A DNA stretch of 38,608 nucleotides from DSNY01 sp037446035 (GCA_037446035.1 JBBIJJ010000010.1:1-38608), one strand, 5' to 3'. Numbered from the stretch's first letter, positions 16,766 to 24,713 are shown. Notes: a model not told the origin generated them from the sequence alone. Translations and numbers: made by a program.

Positions 16766-18859
16766 TCATTTGCGCCACTTGCCGAGCCCGGCGGCTTCGA
16801 CGAGCAACGGCGCCGGCTGCCAGAAGAGCGGGTCGCCATGCGGGTTGTCTGCGTACTCGCGCATGGCCGCGATCACCCGGTCGAAGCCGACCGACCGCGC
16901 GTAGTACATCGGTCCGCCCTTTGCGGCCGGGAAACCGTAACCCGCGAGATACACGACATCGATGTCGCTCGCGCGCAGCGCGATACCCTCTTCGAGGATT
17001 CTGGCGCCTTCGTTGACCAGCGCGTAGATGCAGCGGCCGACGATCTCCTCGTCGGCGATCGCGCGCGGCGCGATGCCGATCTCGCGGCGATACGCGTCGA
17101 TCATCGCATCGACTTCGGGATCCGGCCGCGGCGTGCGGTCGGGCAACTCGTACCGGTACCAGCCTTTGCCGGTCTTCTGACCCAGCCTGCCCGCCTCGAC
17201 GACGCGGTCGGCGAGTTTCGAGTAGGTGACATGCGGCTTCTCGATGTAGCGGCGCTGGCGGATCGCGTAGCCGATGTCCATGCCGGCCATGTCGTACATC
17301 GTGAACGGCCCCATCGCCATGCCGAATTTCGTGAGCGCCGCGTCGACCTGCAGCGGGCTGGCGCCTTCATCGACCAGGAACAGCGACTGCCGCACGTACT
17401 GCTCGAGCATCCGGTTGCCGATGAAGCCATCGCACACGCCCGAGACGACCGCGACCTTCTTCAGCCGCTTCGCCAGTTGCATCACGGTCGCCAGCACGCC
17501 CTTGCCGGTTTTCTTCGCGCGAACCACTTCGAGCAGCCGCATCACGTTGGCCGGGCTGAAGAAGTGCGTGCCGATCACATCCTGCGGGCGCCTGGTCGCC
17601 GCGGCGATCGCGTCGACGTCGAGCGTGGACGTGTTGGTCGCGAGGATCGCGCCCGGTTTCATCACGCGGTCGAGGGCGCGAAAGACGTCCTGCTTGACCT
17701 GCATGTCCTCGTAGACCGCCTCGATCACGATGTCGGCGTCGGCGAGGTCCTCGTACTTCAGCGTGGGCGCGAGCAGCGCCATCCGTTTTTCGACCTCGGC
17801 CATCGTCAGGCGGCCCTTCTTCGCGCTCGCCTCCCAGTTGCGGCGGCAGGTCGCAAGGCCTTTGTCGAGCGTCTCAAGCTTCATCTCGAGCACGCGCACA
17901 GGAACGCCGGCGTTCGCGAAGCTCATCGCGATGCCGCTGCCCATCGTGCCGAAGCCGATCACCGCTGCCGTCCGGATCGGCCGCGTCTGCGTGCGGCCCG
18001 GAACGTCGGGGATTTTCGCTGCCGTGCGCTCGGCGAAGAACGCATGGCGCAGCGCTTTCGACTCGGCCGACTGCACGAGTTCGACGAACAGCGCGCGTTC
18101 GATCTGGATGCCCTCTTCGAACGGCCGCAGCGCGGCAGCTTCGACCGCATCGACGCACTTCATCGGCGCGGTCAGCCCGCGCGAAGCCTTGGCGAGCTGT
18201 TCGCGCGCCGCGTTGAAGAACGCCATCGCATCGGCGCCCGCCGGCAGCGCGGCGTTGGCGTCGCGCAGCTTTGGATGGCGGGCCCGCCCGATGATCTCGT
18301 GCGCGAAGTCGAGCACGCCCTGGAAAGTGGTGTCAGGAACGATGCGCTCGATCAGCCCCGCCCTCAGCGCTTCGTCGGCGCCGATCGCCTCGCCGGTCGT
18401 GATCATGCGCAGCGCCTTGTCGACACCGATCGCGCGCGGCAGCCGTTGTGTCCCGCCGGCGCCCGGCAGGAGGCCGAGCTTGACTTCGGGCAACGCCATC
18501 GTCGCCTTCGGCGTGGCGATCCGGTAATGGCAACCCAGCGCGAGTTCGAGTCCGCCGCCCATGCACACGCCGTTGATCGCGGCGATCACCGGCTTGAACG
18601 AGGATTCGGCCTTGGCGATCGCCTGCAGCAGCGTCGGCTCGGCCGCCGCGGCCGGCGTGTTGAACTCGCGGATGTCGGCGCCGCCCGAAAACACCGTGCC
18701 GGTACCGGTGATCACGATCGCCTTGACCTGCGTGTCGTTGCGCGCGCGCTCGAGCCCATCGACCAGCGCCTTGCGCGTCGCATGGCCAAGCCCGTTGACG
18801 GGCGGATTGTCCAGTTGCAGCACGGCGACATCGCCGCGCACTTCGTGCCATGTCGTCAC
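16766..18859 (-). CDS. Bifunctional enoyl-CoA hydratase/3-hydroxyacyl-CoA dehydrogenase (FadB/FadJ-like)
   Basis: This 697-residue fusion performs two beta-oxidation steps. The crotonase half (about 1-190) has FSGGADIREF, GGGLELALG and ALPEVKLGLLPGAGG, with candidate catalytic E105 and E125. The dehydrogenase half starts near 298 with the NAD loop GFGTMG at 302-307. Its catalytic H432 is in GTHFFSPANVM, paired with E444, and C-terminal 3HCDH domains follow. Both active sites look intact. Length is slightly under FadB/FadJ. The start is a GTG at 18859, with GGAGG five bases upstream. No thiolase partner is adjacent, so it may act on a dedicated substrate rather than general fatty acids. livF lies upstream on the same strand. 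Confidence 0.93.
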   Translation of the reverse strand: MTTWHEVRGDVAVLQLDNPPVNGLGHATRKALVDGLERARNDTQVKAIVITGTGTVFSGGADIREFNTPAAAAEPTLLQAIAKAESSFKPVIAAINGVCMGGGLELALGCHYRIATPKATMALPEVKLGLLPGAGGTQRLPRAIGVDKALRMITTGEAIGADEALRAGLIERIVPDTTFQGVLDFAHEIIGRARHPKLRDANAALPAGADAMAFFNAAREQLAKASRGLTAPMKCVDAVEAAALRPFEEGIQIERALFVELVQSAESKALRHAFFAERTAAKIPDVPGRTQTRPIRTAAVIGFGTMGSGIAMSFANAGVPVRVLEMKLETLDKGLATCRRNWEASAKKGRLTMAEVEKRMALLAPTLKYEDLADADIVIEAVYEDMQVKQDVFRALDRVMKPGAILATNTSTLDVDAIAAATRRPQDVIGTHFFSPANVMRLLEVVRAKKTGKGVLATVMQLAKRLKKVAVVSGVCDGFIGNRMLEQYVRQSLFLVDEGASPLQVDAALTKFGMAMGPFTMYDMAGMDIGYAIRQRRYIEKPHVTYSKLADRVVEAGRLGQKTGKGWYRYELPDRTPRPDPEVDAMIDAYRREIGIAPRAIADEEIVGRCIYALVNEGARILEEGIALRASDIDVVYLAGYGFPAAKGGPMYYARSVGFDRVIAAMREYADNPHGDPLFWQPAPLLVEAAGLGKWRK

Positions 18860-18864
18860 TTCAT

Positions 18865-18869
18865 CCTCC
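18865..18869 (-). promoter_or_regulatory. Shine-Dalgarno site selecting the GTG start of the fadB-like gene
   Basis: The minus strand reads AGGAGG, then ATGAA, then the GTG start. The ATG that touches the GGAGG runs only two codons before TGA, so the GTG with five-base spacing is the real start. Confidence 0.55.
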
Positions 18870-19020
18870 TGCCCCTTGCCGACTCACCCACCGCACTCGA
18901 TGTTTCGATCACCGCCGGCACACCGGTAACGCCGGGAGAGGTGTCAAGACGATGGCCAAACTGCCCGGCGCGCCGACGCGCTTGTCATTCTCCGTGATCC
19001 CCATGGGGTGGTGAACTCGT

Positions 19021-19713
19021 TCAAACCTCCAGCCACTCCTGGCGGATCAGCTTGTTGCGCTTCAGATCCTCGGGCGTGCCTTCGAAGACCATGTGGCCGT
19101 GTCCCATCACGTACACACGCTGCGAGATCTGCAGCGCGATCGTCAGCTTCTGCTCGATCAGCAGGATCGAGATGCCGCGCCCCTTCAGCGCGCGCAGGAA
19201 GTTGGCGACCATCTCGACGATCAGCGGCGCGAGCCCTTCGGTCGGCTCGTCGATGATCACCAGCTCGGGGTCGCCCATCATCGTGCGCGCCAGTGTCAGC
19301 ATCTGCTGCTCGCCCCCCGACAAGACGCCCGCCTGGGTGTGCTGCCGCTCGCGCAGGCGCGGGAACAATGCGTACATGTCCTCGTAGGTCCAGCGCCCGG
19401 GCCTCTTGCCCTTCAACCCGAGCCGCAGGTTTTCCTCGACCGTCAGCGTGGGGAAGATGTCCCGGCTCTCCGGCACGTAGCCGACGCCGAGCTGGGCGAT
19501 CTCGTAGGTCTTCAACCGCGTCAGGTCCTTGTCCTTGAAGACGATGCGGCCGGTGCAGTCGACCAGGCCCATGATCGCCTTCGCCGTCGTCGAGCGGCCC
19601 ACGCCGTTGCGCCCAAGCAGGCTGACGATCTCGCCCTGCGCGACGTGCAGATCGACGCCGTGCAGCACGTGGCTCTTGCCATAGTAGGCCTGCAGGTTCC
19701 TGACTTCGAGCAT
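19021..19713 (-). CDS. livF: Branched-chain amino acid-type ABC transporter ATP-binding protein LivF
   Basis: LivF is one of the two ATPases of LIV-type importers. The 230-residue product starts MLEVRNLQAYYGKSHVL and contains a Walker A-like loop at 34-42, signature LSGGEQQ at 131-137, Walker B VIIDEP at 152-157 and an IEQ switch segment. The Walker A loop reads GRNGVGRST: arginine 40 (codon CGC) replaces the usual lysine, which is notable for an ATPase. All other motifs look intact. The ATG at 19713 lies 140 bp after livG, a gap filled by a palindromic repeat, so it may be less tightly coupled than the other liv genes. Confidence 0.93.
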   Translation of the reverse strand: MLEVRNLQAYYGKSHVLHGVDLHVAQGEIVSLLGRNGVGRSTTAKAIMGLVDCTGRIVFKDKDLTRLKTYEIAQLGVGYVPESRDIFPTLTVEENLRLGLKGKRPGRWTYEDMYALFPRLRERQHTQAGVLSGGEQQMLTLARTMMGDPELVIIDEPTEGLAPLIVEMVANFLRALKGRGISILLIEQKLTIALQISQRVYVMGHGHMVFEGTPEDLKRNKLIRQEWLEV

Positions 19714-19751
19714 CACGCGCCCCCGAAAACAGAGGCGGTTTCGCGTACCGC

Positions 19752-19826
19752 GACACGGAGAGCAGCGAGAAAGACGCATCGAAGCCAAAGCAGACTTCGA
19801 GTGTTTCTCTCCGTGTTCTCCGTGTC
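19752..19826. repeat. Palindromic repeat with ACACGGAG units between livG and livF
   Basis: The left arm GACACGGAGAGCAGCGAGAA (19752-19771) pairs imperfectly with the right arm at 19801-19826, which ends TTCTCCGTGTC. An inner stem TCGAAG (19779-19784) pairs with CTTCGA (19795-19800) around a 10-base loop. On the minus strand ACACGGAGA occurs twice in a row. From memory, intergenic repeats rich in ACACGGAG recur in many environmental proteobacteria. It could shape livG-livF mRNA stability. The stretch is open in one frame, but the peptide is a low-complexity artefact. Confidence 0.6.
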
Positions 19827-19853
19827 TCTGTGATTCATGCTCGATTTCCCGCT

Positions 19854-20681
19854 TCAGGCAGCATCGGCATGCTGGCCGAGGTACGCCTCCTTGACCTTCG
19901 CGTTGGCACGGATCTCGGCGGGCGGGCCGGAAGCGATCACCTCGCCGTAGACGATGACCGACACGATATCGGCCAGCCCGAAAACGACGCTCATGTCGTG
20001 CTCGACCATCACGAGCGTCTTGCCCTGCGTGACCTCGCGGATCAGCGCGACCGCGTTCGCCGTCTCGCTGCGGCTCATGCCCGCCGTCGGCTCGTCGAGC
20101 AGGATCACGGTCGCGCCGCCCGCGATCGTGATGCCGACCTCCAGCGCACGCTGCTCGGCATAGGTCAGCAGCCCCGCGGCGGTGTTGCGACGGCGGCGCA
20201 GTCCGATCCTGCGCAGAATGTCCTCGGCGCGCTCCTCGGCGTCGGCGAGCTTGTTCAGGTTGTGCCAGAAGGAGTACTTGTAACCGAGCGACCACAGCAC
20301 CGCGCAGCGCAGATTCTCGAATACCGTGAGCCGGTGAAAGATGTTGGTGATCTGGAAGCTGCGCGACAGGCCCAGTCGGTTGATCTGGTACGGCTTTTTG
20401 CGCGTGATGTCCTGGCCGTTGAGCCGGATCGTTCCGCTGCTGACCGGAAAGCGCCCGCTGATCAGGTTGAACAGCGTCGACTTGCCCGCGCCGTTCGGCC
20501 CGATGATCGCGTGCCGCTCGCCGGCGGGAATGGCGAGGCTGACGCCACGGATGACTTCGGTCTTCCCGAAGGACTTGCGCACGGCGATCAATTCGAGCGC
20601 CGGCGGAGCGTGCGCCGAACTCCCGCGGGGTTCCGTCGGCGGGGCGAGCCTGCGGGCTGCGGCGTCGAGGTCGTGGGCCAC
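19854..20681 (-). CDS. livG: Branched-chain amino acid-type ABC transporter ATP-binding protein LivG
   Basis: This 275-residue ATPase begins at a GTG five bases after the livM stop. It has a roughly 27-residue unconserved leader, then ELIAVRKSFGKTEV, an intact Walker A GPNGAGKST at 61-69, the LivG-typical RSFQITNIFHRLTVFENL, a degenerate signature LTYAEQR, and Walker B VILLDEPTAGMS followed by EHDMSVV. With LivF it powers import through LivH/LivM. The long leader makes a later start possible, but no ATG lies between 20681 and the domain. Because LivF has an altered Walker A, LivG may carry most of the ATPase function. Confidence 0.93.
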   Translation of the reverse strand: MAHDLDAAARRLAPPTEPRGSSAHAPPALELIAVRKSFGKTEVIRGVSLAIPAGERHAIIGPNGAGKSTLFNLISGRFPVSSGTIRLNGQDITRKKPYQINRLGLSRSFQITNIFHRLTVFENLRCAVLWSLGYKYSFWHNLNKLADAEERAEDILRRIGLRRRRNTAAGLLTYAEQRALEVGITIAGGATVILLDEPTAGMSRSETANAVALIREVTQGKTLVMVEHDMSVVFGLADIVSVIVYGEVIASGPPAEIRANAKVKEAYLGQHADAA

Positions 20682-20686
20682 GGAGC

Positions 20687-21988
20687 CTAGTCCTGCGGAT
20701 TGTCGCGAATCCAGTCCTCGATCTCGATCTGGACCTGGTCCCACTCGCGCTTGAAGCGGCGGCGCATGTACTCGAAGGCGATCGCGCCGCCGGCGACGAC
20801 CGCGGCGGCAAAGACCCAGGCTTCGGGACGGCCGGTGTCGTACGGGAAGCCGAAGATCGTGACGACCGTCCCGAGCGCGATGTCCAGCGTCAGGTGGTAG
20901 GTCATCTCGATCATCAGCACCACGCCGAAGGCAAGCGTCAGCCCCGCAACGATCACGCCGAAGTACGGATCGAGCAGCCGCTTGAACTTGCGGAACTTCA
21001 TCACGCGCAGGTTCATCAGGATCAGGCTCGACAGTCCACCGGGCGCGTACATCACGATCAGCACGAAAAATGCGCCCAGATACAGTTGCCAGGCCTTCGT
21101 GTACTCCGACAGCGCGATCGCGAAGAAACTGAAGACGATCGCGCCCAAAATCGGTCCGAAAAAGAACGCCACGCCGCCGATGAACGCGGCCAGCAGCACG
21201 CCGCCGGAGCGGATCGCGCTGACGTTCTCGGCCGTCACGATCTCGAAGTTGATCGCCGAGAGCCCCCCGGCGATGCCGGCGAAGAAGCCCGACAGGATCA
21301 GCATGAACCAACGCACGCGCTGCGTGTTGTAGCCGATGAATTCGGCGCGTTCCGGGTTGTCGCGCACCGCGTTGGCCATCCGCCCGAGCGGCGTATGCGT
21401 CAGCGCGAACATCGCGACCATGCAGGCGAAGCACCAGGCGGCGATCAGGTAGTACACCTGCAGGTCGGGGCCGAACGTCATCCCCGGGATGCCGAGGAAG
21501 TTGCCGCCGACCGTGCGGTTGCCGCTGATGCCAGCCTCGCCGCCGAAGAACCCCGGAAACATCAGCGACGCCGCAAACACCATCTCGCCGATGCCGAGCG
21601 TGATCATCGCGAACGGCGTGCCCGCCTTCTTCGTCGTCACGTAGCCGAAGATCACGCCGAAGATGGCGCCGGCGAGCCCGCCGATCAGCGGCAGTGCCGA
21701 CACCGGCCAAGCGAGCTCCCCCCTGGCGATCATGTTCAGCGCGTGGATCGCGAAATACGCGCCCAGCCCCGAGTACACCGCGTGGCCGAAGCTCAACATG
21801 CCGCTCTGCCCCAAGAGCATGTTGTAGCTCAGCGCGAAGACGATCATGATCGCCATCTGCGCCATCAGCGCACGCGCGAAGCCTTGCGCAAAGACGAGCG
21901 GGAGCGCGACGAACAACAGCGCAGTGAAGCCCCAGATCACCCAGCGACCGAGGTTGATCGGGCGATAGCGGATCGGACCGAGCGGCAT
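20687..21988 (-). CDS. livM: Branched-chain amino acid-type ABC transporter permease LivM
   Basis: The 433-residue product is a polytopic inner-membrane permease. The conserved core runs from LSYNMLLGQSGMLSFGHAVY through the RAEFIGYNTQRVRWFM loop to the FGPILGA and YAPGGL region. After the usual end of the family at about residue 325, it continues for about 100 residues with two more hydrophobic stretches (IVAGLTLAFGVVLMI and AWVFAAAVVAGGAIAF) and a charged tail ending IRDNPQD. The ATG at 21988 shares one base with the livH stop (TGATG). It pairs with LivH to form the channel. Confidence 0.93.
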   Translation of the reverse strand: MPLGPIRYRPINLGRWVIWGFTALLFVALPLVFAQGFARALMAQMAIMIVFALSYNMLLGQSGMLSFGHAVYSGLGAYFAIHALNMIARGELAWPVSALPLIGGLAGAIFGVIFGYVTTKKAGTPFAMITLGIGEMVFAASLMFPGFFGGEAGISGNRTVGGNFLGIPGMTFGPDLQVYYLIAAWCFACMVAMFALTHTPLGRMANAVRDNPERAEFIGYNTQRVRWFMLILSGFFAGIAGGLSAINFEIVTAENVSAIRSGGVLLAAFIGGVAFFFGPILGAIVFSFFAIALSEYTKAWQLYLGAFFVLIVMYAPGGLSSLILMNLRVMKFRKFKRLLDPYFGVIVAGLTLAFGVVLMIEMTYHLTLDIALGTVVTIFGFPYDTGRPEAWVFAAAVVAGGAIAFEYMRRRFKREWDQVQIEIEDWIRDNPQD

Positions 21989-22947
21989 CAGTTCTCGCGC
22001 GTTCCCATCAGGCCCTTCGGCCGTACGATCAAAATCAGCACCAGCAGCAAAAAGGGCAGCACGGGTGCGACCTGCGCGACCGTCAGCTTCCACACGCTGT
22101 AGCCGAAGGTCTGCGGTGTCACGGTGATTCCGACCAGACCCGCGAGCCCGGACAGCGACGCATCCGAAGCCACCGCGAAGGTCTGGATCACGCCGATCGC
22201 CAGCGACGCGACGAACGCACCGCTGAGCGACCCCATGCCGCCGACGACGATCACGACGAAGATGATCGCGCCCAGTTCGGCCGCCATCGCCGGCTGCGTG
22301 ACGAACGCGTTGCCGCCGATCACGCCCGCGAGTCCCGCCAGCGCGCAGCCGCCGCCGAACACCAGCATGAACACGCGCGGCACGTTGTGACCGAGCGCCT
22401 CGACCTGGTGCGGGTGCGTCAGTGCCGCCTGGATCACCAGCCCGATGCGCGTGCGCGTCAGCAGCAGGTAGATGGCCGCCAGCATCAGCACCGCGACCAG
22501 CATCATGAACGCGCGATACTCGGGAAACGTGATGCCGAGGTTGGCCAGCCAGTCGATCGGGCCGTCGAGCGCGGCGGGCACCGTGTACGGCACGGCCGCC
22601 CGGCCCCAGATTACCTGCACCAGCTCGACGATGATGTACGACAGTCCGAAGGTGAACAGCAGCTCGGGCACGTGCCCCCACTTGTGCACGCGGCGCAGCC
22701 CCCAGCGCTCGACCAGCGCACCGAGCAGCCCGACCGCGAGCGGCGCGATCAGGAGCGCGGGCCAGTAGCCGACCCACCGGCTGATCTGGTAGGCGAAGTA
22801 GGCGCCGATCATGTAGAAGCTGGCGTGCGCGAAATTCAGCACGCCCATCATCGAAAAGATCAGCGTCAGGCCCGACGACAACATGAACAGCAGCAGCCCA
22901 TAGCTGATGCCGTTCAGCAACTGGATCAGGAAGAACTCGAGGTTCAC
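21988..22947 (-). CDS. livH: Branched-chain amino acid-type ABC transporter permease LivH
   Basis: This 319-residue permease opens with NLEFFLIQLLNGISYGLLLF and carries the LivH hallmarks SSGLTLIFSMMGVLNFAHASFYMIGAY and VVGGMGSLSGAFVAS, with about eight hydrophobic helices. The start is a GTG at 22947 without a clear ribosome site. In homologues the protein begins at this point, next to the first helix. It is separated from livK by a strong hairpin terminator, which probably lowers its expression relative to the binding protein. Its stop overlaps the livM start by one base. Confidence 0.93.
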   Translation of the reverse strand: MNLEFFLIQLLNGISYGLLLFMLSSGLTLIFSMMGVLNFAHASFYMIGAYFAYQISRWVGYWPALLIAPLAVGLLGALVERWGLRRVHKWGHVPELLFTFGLSYIIVELVQVIWGRAAVPYTVPAALDGPIDWLANLGITFPEYRAFMMLVAVLMLAAIYLLLTRTRIGLVIQAALTHPHQVEALGHNVPRVFMLVFGGGCALAGLAGVIGGNAFVTQPAMAAELGAIIFVVIVVGGMGSLSGAFVASLAIGVIQTFAVASDASLSGLAGLVGITVTPQTFGYSVWKLTVAQVAPVLPFLLLVLILIVRPKGLMGTREN

Positions 22948-22970
22948 GGGGCGGAACCGCGCGGCCGGCG

Positions 22971-22999
22971 AAAAAACGGCCCCGCGCGGCGGGGCCGTT
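22971..22999 (-). terminator. Intrinsic terminator between livK and livH
   Basis: AACGGCCCCGC (22975-22985) and its perfect complement at 22989-22999 form an 11-bp stem with a three-base loop. On the minus strand the hairpin is followed by six Ts (22976-22971). It lies just after the livK stop and before livH, so partial termination there would give much binding protein and less permease/ATPase. That arrangement is common for ABC importers. Confidence 0.8.
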
Positions 23000-23025
23000 G
23001 CGCTGGTGCGGACGCGTGCCGCGCG

Positions 23026-24297
23026 TTACTGCGGGCGCGGTGGACGCTGCATGTTGCAGCTGGTCGGTTGCGAAGCGACGTAGGTCGGAAAGGCCCGCTC
23101 GGTCTTGAACCCGTAGCCGGTCTTTTCCGTGTCGTACTTGACCGCGCCGCCGGCCTTGACCCAGGTCGAGATGAAAAGCGGCTGCTGCAGTTGATGGTCG
23201 CTGGCGCGCATCTCGATCTCGCCCATGACGCTAGGCATCTTCATGCCCTCCATCGTGTAGGCGACACGCAGCGGATCGGTCGACTTCGCGCGCTTGATCG
23301 CTTCGGCCAGCATCGTCATCGACGTGTACGCGGCCAGCGTGTACCAGTCCTCGCCGAACTTCTTCTTGAAGCCGAGATAGATGTCCTCGCCGGGGTACTT
23401 GTCGATGTTCGGATGCCAGTAGGACACCTGGCGCACGCGGTCGGCACCGGCGGCACCCATCGCGGTCGGCGTGCCGGTGACGCCCGCATAGTACGTGTAG
23501 AAGTTGGCCGTCAGACCCGCATCGCGGGCGGCGCGTACCAGCAGGGTCAGGTCGGTGCCCCAGTTGCCGGTGATCACCGCGTCGGCGCCGGATGCGCGGA
23601 TCTTGGCGATGTAGGGTGAAAAGTCGCGCACCTGTCCGAGCGGGTGCAGGTCCTCGCCGACGATCTTGATGTCGGGCCGCTTGCGCGCCAGCAGTTCCTT
23701 GGCCACGCGTGCGACCTGATGGCCGTGCGAGTAGTTCTGGTTGATCAGGTAGACATTCTTGATCTCGGGGCGCCCCTTCATGTACTCGGTCAGCGCCTCC
23801 ATTTTCATGTCGGTATTGGCGTCGAAGCGGAAGTGCCAGAAGTTGCACTTGCTGTTGGTCAGATCCGGGTCGACCGCGGCGTAGTTCAGGTAGACGATCG
23901 CCTGCGCGGGGTTGCGCTCGTTGTGCTTGGCGATCGCATCCGACAGCGGGATCGCCACGTGCGAGCCGTTGCCCTGCGTCACGTAGTGGATGCCCTGGTC
24001 GATGATCGAGCGCAGCAGCGTCAGCGATTCCTGCGGCGAACCCTTGTTGTCGAACGGGACGATCTCGAAAGTGACGCCGGGGCCGGCGAGCTGCTTCTGG
24101 TTCACGACCTCGGCCGAGTACTGGAAGTGCTTGAGGATTGCCTGCCCCACCGCGGCAAACGGACCCGACAGCGGGTCCACGAACGCGATCCTGACCGTCT
24201 GGGTTTTCGCTCCGCCCTTGCCCTGCGCGAACACACTGCCCGCCGCCAGAAGCGCGAGCACACCTGCCAGCAGCCACTTCATTGCCATGCGGATCAT
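23026..24297 (-). CDS. livK: ABC transporter periplasmic substrate-binding protein, LivK-like
   Basis: The 423-residue product has a signal peptide (MKWLLAGVLALLAAGSVFA, cleavage near residue 24) and a Leu/Ile/Val-type periplasmic binding fold. It starts VRIAFVDPLSGPFAAVG, followed by VTQGNGSHVAIPLSDAI, INQNYSHGHQVA and FYTYYAGVTGTPTAMG. An AAGGAG ribosome site seven bases before the ATG at 24297 fixes the start. The family binds amino acids but also aromatic acids, amides and other small acids. Given the neighbouring CoA ligase and beta-oxidation genes, a non-amino-acid carboxylate is a reasonable guess, not shown by the sequence. Confidence 0.92.
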   Translation of the reverse strand: MIRMAMKWLLAGVLALLAAGSVFAQGKGGAKTQTVRIAFVDPLSGPFAAVGQAILKHFQYSAEVVNQKQLAGPGVTFEIVPFDNKGSPQESLTLLRSIIDQGIHYVTQGNGSHVAIPLSDAIAKHNERNPAQAIVYLNYAAVDPDLTNSKCNFWHFRFDANTDMKMEALTEYMKGRPEIKNVYLINQNYSHGHQVARVAKELLARKRPDIKIVGEDLHPLGQVRDFSPYIAKIRASGADAVITGNWGTDLTLLVRAARDAGLTANFYTYYAGVTGTPTAMGAAGADRVRQVSYWHPNIDKYPGEDIYLGFKKKFGEDWYTLAAYTSMTMLAEAIKRAKSTDPLRVAYTMEGMKMPSVMGEIEMRASDHQLQQPLFISTWVKAGGAVKYDTEKTGYGFKTERAFPTYVASQPTSCNMQRPPRPQ

Positions 24298-24336
24298 TCG
24301 GAGTCTCCTTGGTGATGGTGTTTTTTCAACGTAACG

Positions 24337-24366
24337 AGAATACCGTCAGCCGGGATCGAGAAGCAA
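24337..24366 (-). promoter_or_regulatory. Candidate sigma70 promoter for livK
   Basis: On the minus strand TTGCTT (24361-24366) and TATTCT (24337-24342) are separated by 18 bases, and the -10 lies about 40 bp before the livK ATG. The -35 sits just outside the end of the inverted repeat that begins at 24390. This would let livK be transcribed independently of the ligase gene upstream. Confidence 0.4.
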
Positions 24367-24389
24367 GATCGTCATAGAGGACTCCCAAG

Positions 24390-24702
24390 CTCGTGACACC
24401 GCCACCCTGCGAGTGCATCTCGCCCTCGCGCGCACCGCTTCCGTCATCCCGAGCTGCGCGAGGGATCTCGGCGTTGCGAGCCGCTGAGATTCCTCGCCTT
24501 CGGCTCGGAATGACAAGGGGTGGCTGGCTCGGAATGACAAGGGGTGGCTGGCTCGGAATCACGACGGGGCTGGCTCGGAATCACGAGGGGGCTGGCTCGG
24601 AATCACGAGGGGGGCTGGCTCGGAATCACGAGGGGGCTGGGTCGGAATGACGACGGGTGGGTGACCAGTGGGGGCGCTGGGCGGTGGACACGTGTCACGA
24701 GG
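24390..24702 (+). repeat. Terminal-inverted-repeat element, copy 1 (with tandem array)
   Basis: The left end CTCGTGACACCGCCACC and the right end at 24683-24702, whose reverse reads CCTCGTGACACGTGTCCACC, are inverted versions of each other. Inside is a palindrome at about 24443-24514, with arms starting GTCATCCCGAGC and ending GCTCGGAATGAC. A tandem array follows (24501-24660). The same ends and palindrome recur, inverted and without the array, at 26440-26612. No transposase is encoded, so it looks like a non-autonomous element. It fills the gap between livK and the ligase gene, ending 11 bp before the ligase stop. Confidence 0.65.
24501..24660 (+). repeat. Seven tandem 22-24 bp units inside the repeat element
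   Basis: Units begin with GGCTCGGAAT (the last reads GGGTCGGAAT) at about 24502, 24526, 24550, 24572, 24594, 24617 and 24639. Each continues GACAAGGGGTGGCT or TCACGAGGGGGCT. The first unit is the right arm of the palindrome, so the array seems to have grown by duplicating that arm. Spacing is 24, 24, 22, 22, 23, 22 bp. Confidence 0.85.
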
Positions 24703-24713
24703 ATTCGTGATGC

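Noticed and set aside
16368..16778. 136-codon minus-strand frame in the gap before the SDR gene
   Set aside because: No good start or conserved motif, and the protein-like pieces lie in different frames; kept only as a possible decayed gene.
18856..18864. A two-codon ATG AAG TGA overlapping the GTG start of the fadB-like gene
   Set aside because: The ATG directly touches the GGAGG with no spacing, so ribosomes are unlikely to start there; the GTG has proper spacing.
19003..19012. CCCCATGGGG palindrome after livF as a terminator
   Set aside because: The stem is short, lacks a loop and has no T-run on the transcribed strand.
19714..19853. Short open frame linking livG and livF that would fuse them into one long protein
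   Set aside because: The translated gap is low-complexity sequence from the palindromic repeat; livF has its own conserved start.
24559..24700. Proline-rich open frame on the minus strand through the tandem array, continuing into the ligase region
   Set aside because: It is a by-product of 22-24 bp repeats lacking stops in that frame; no start signal or family resemblance.
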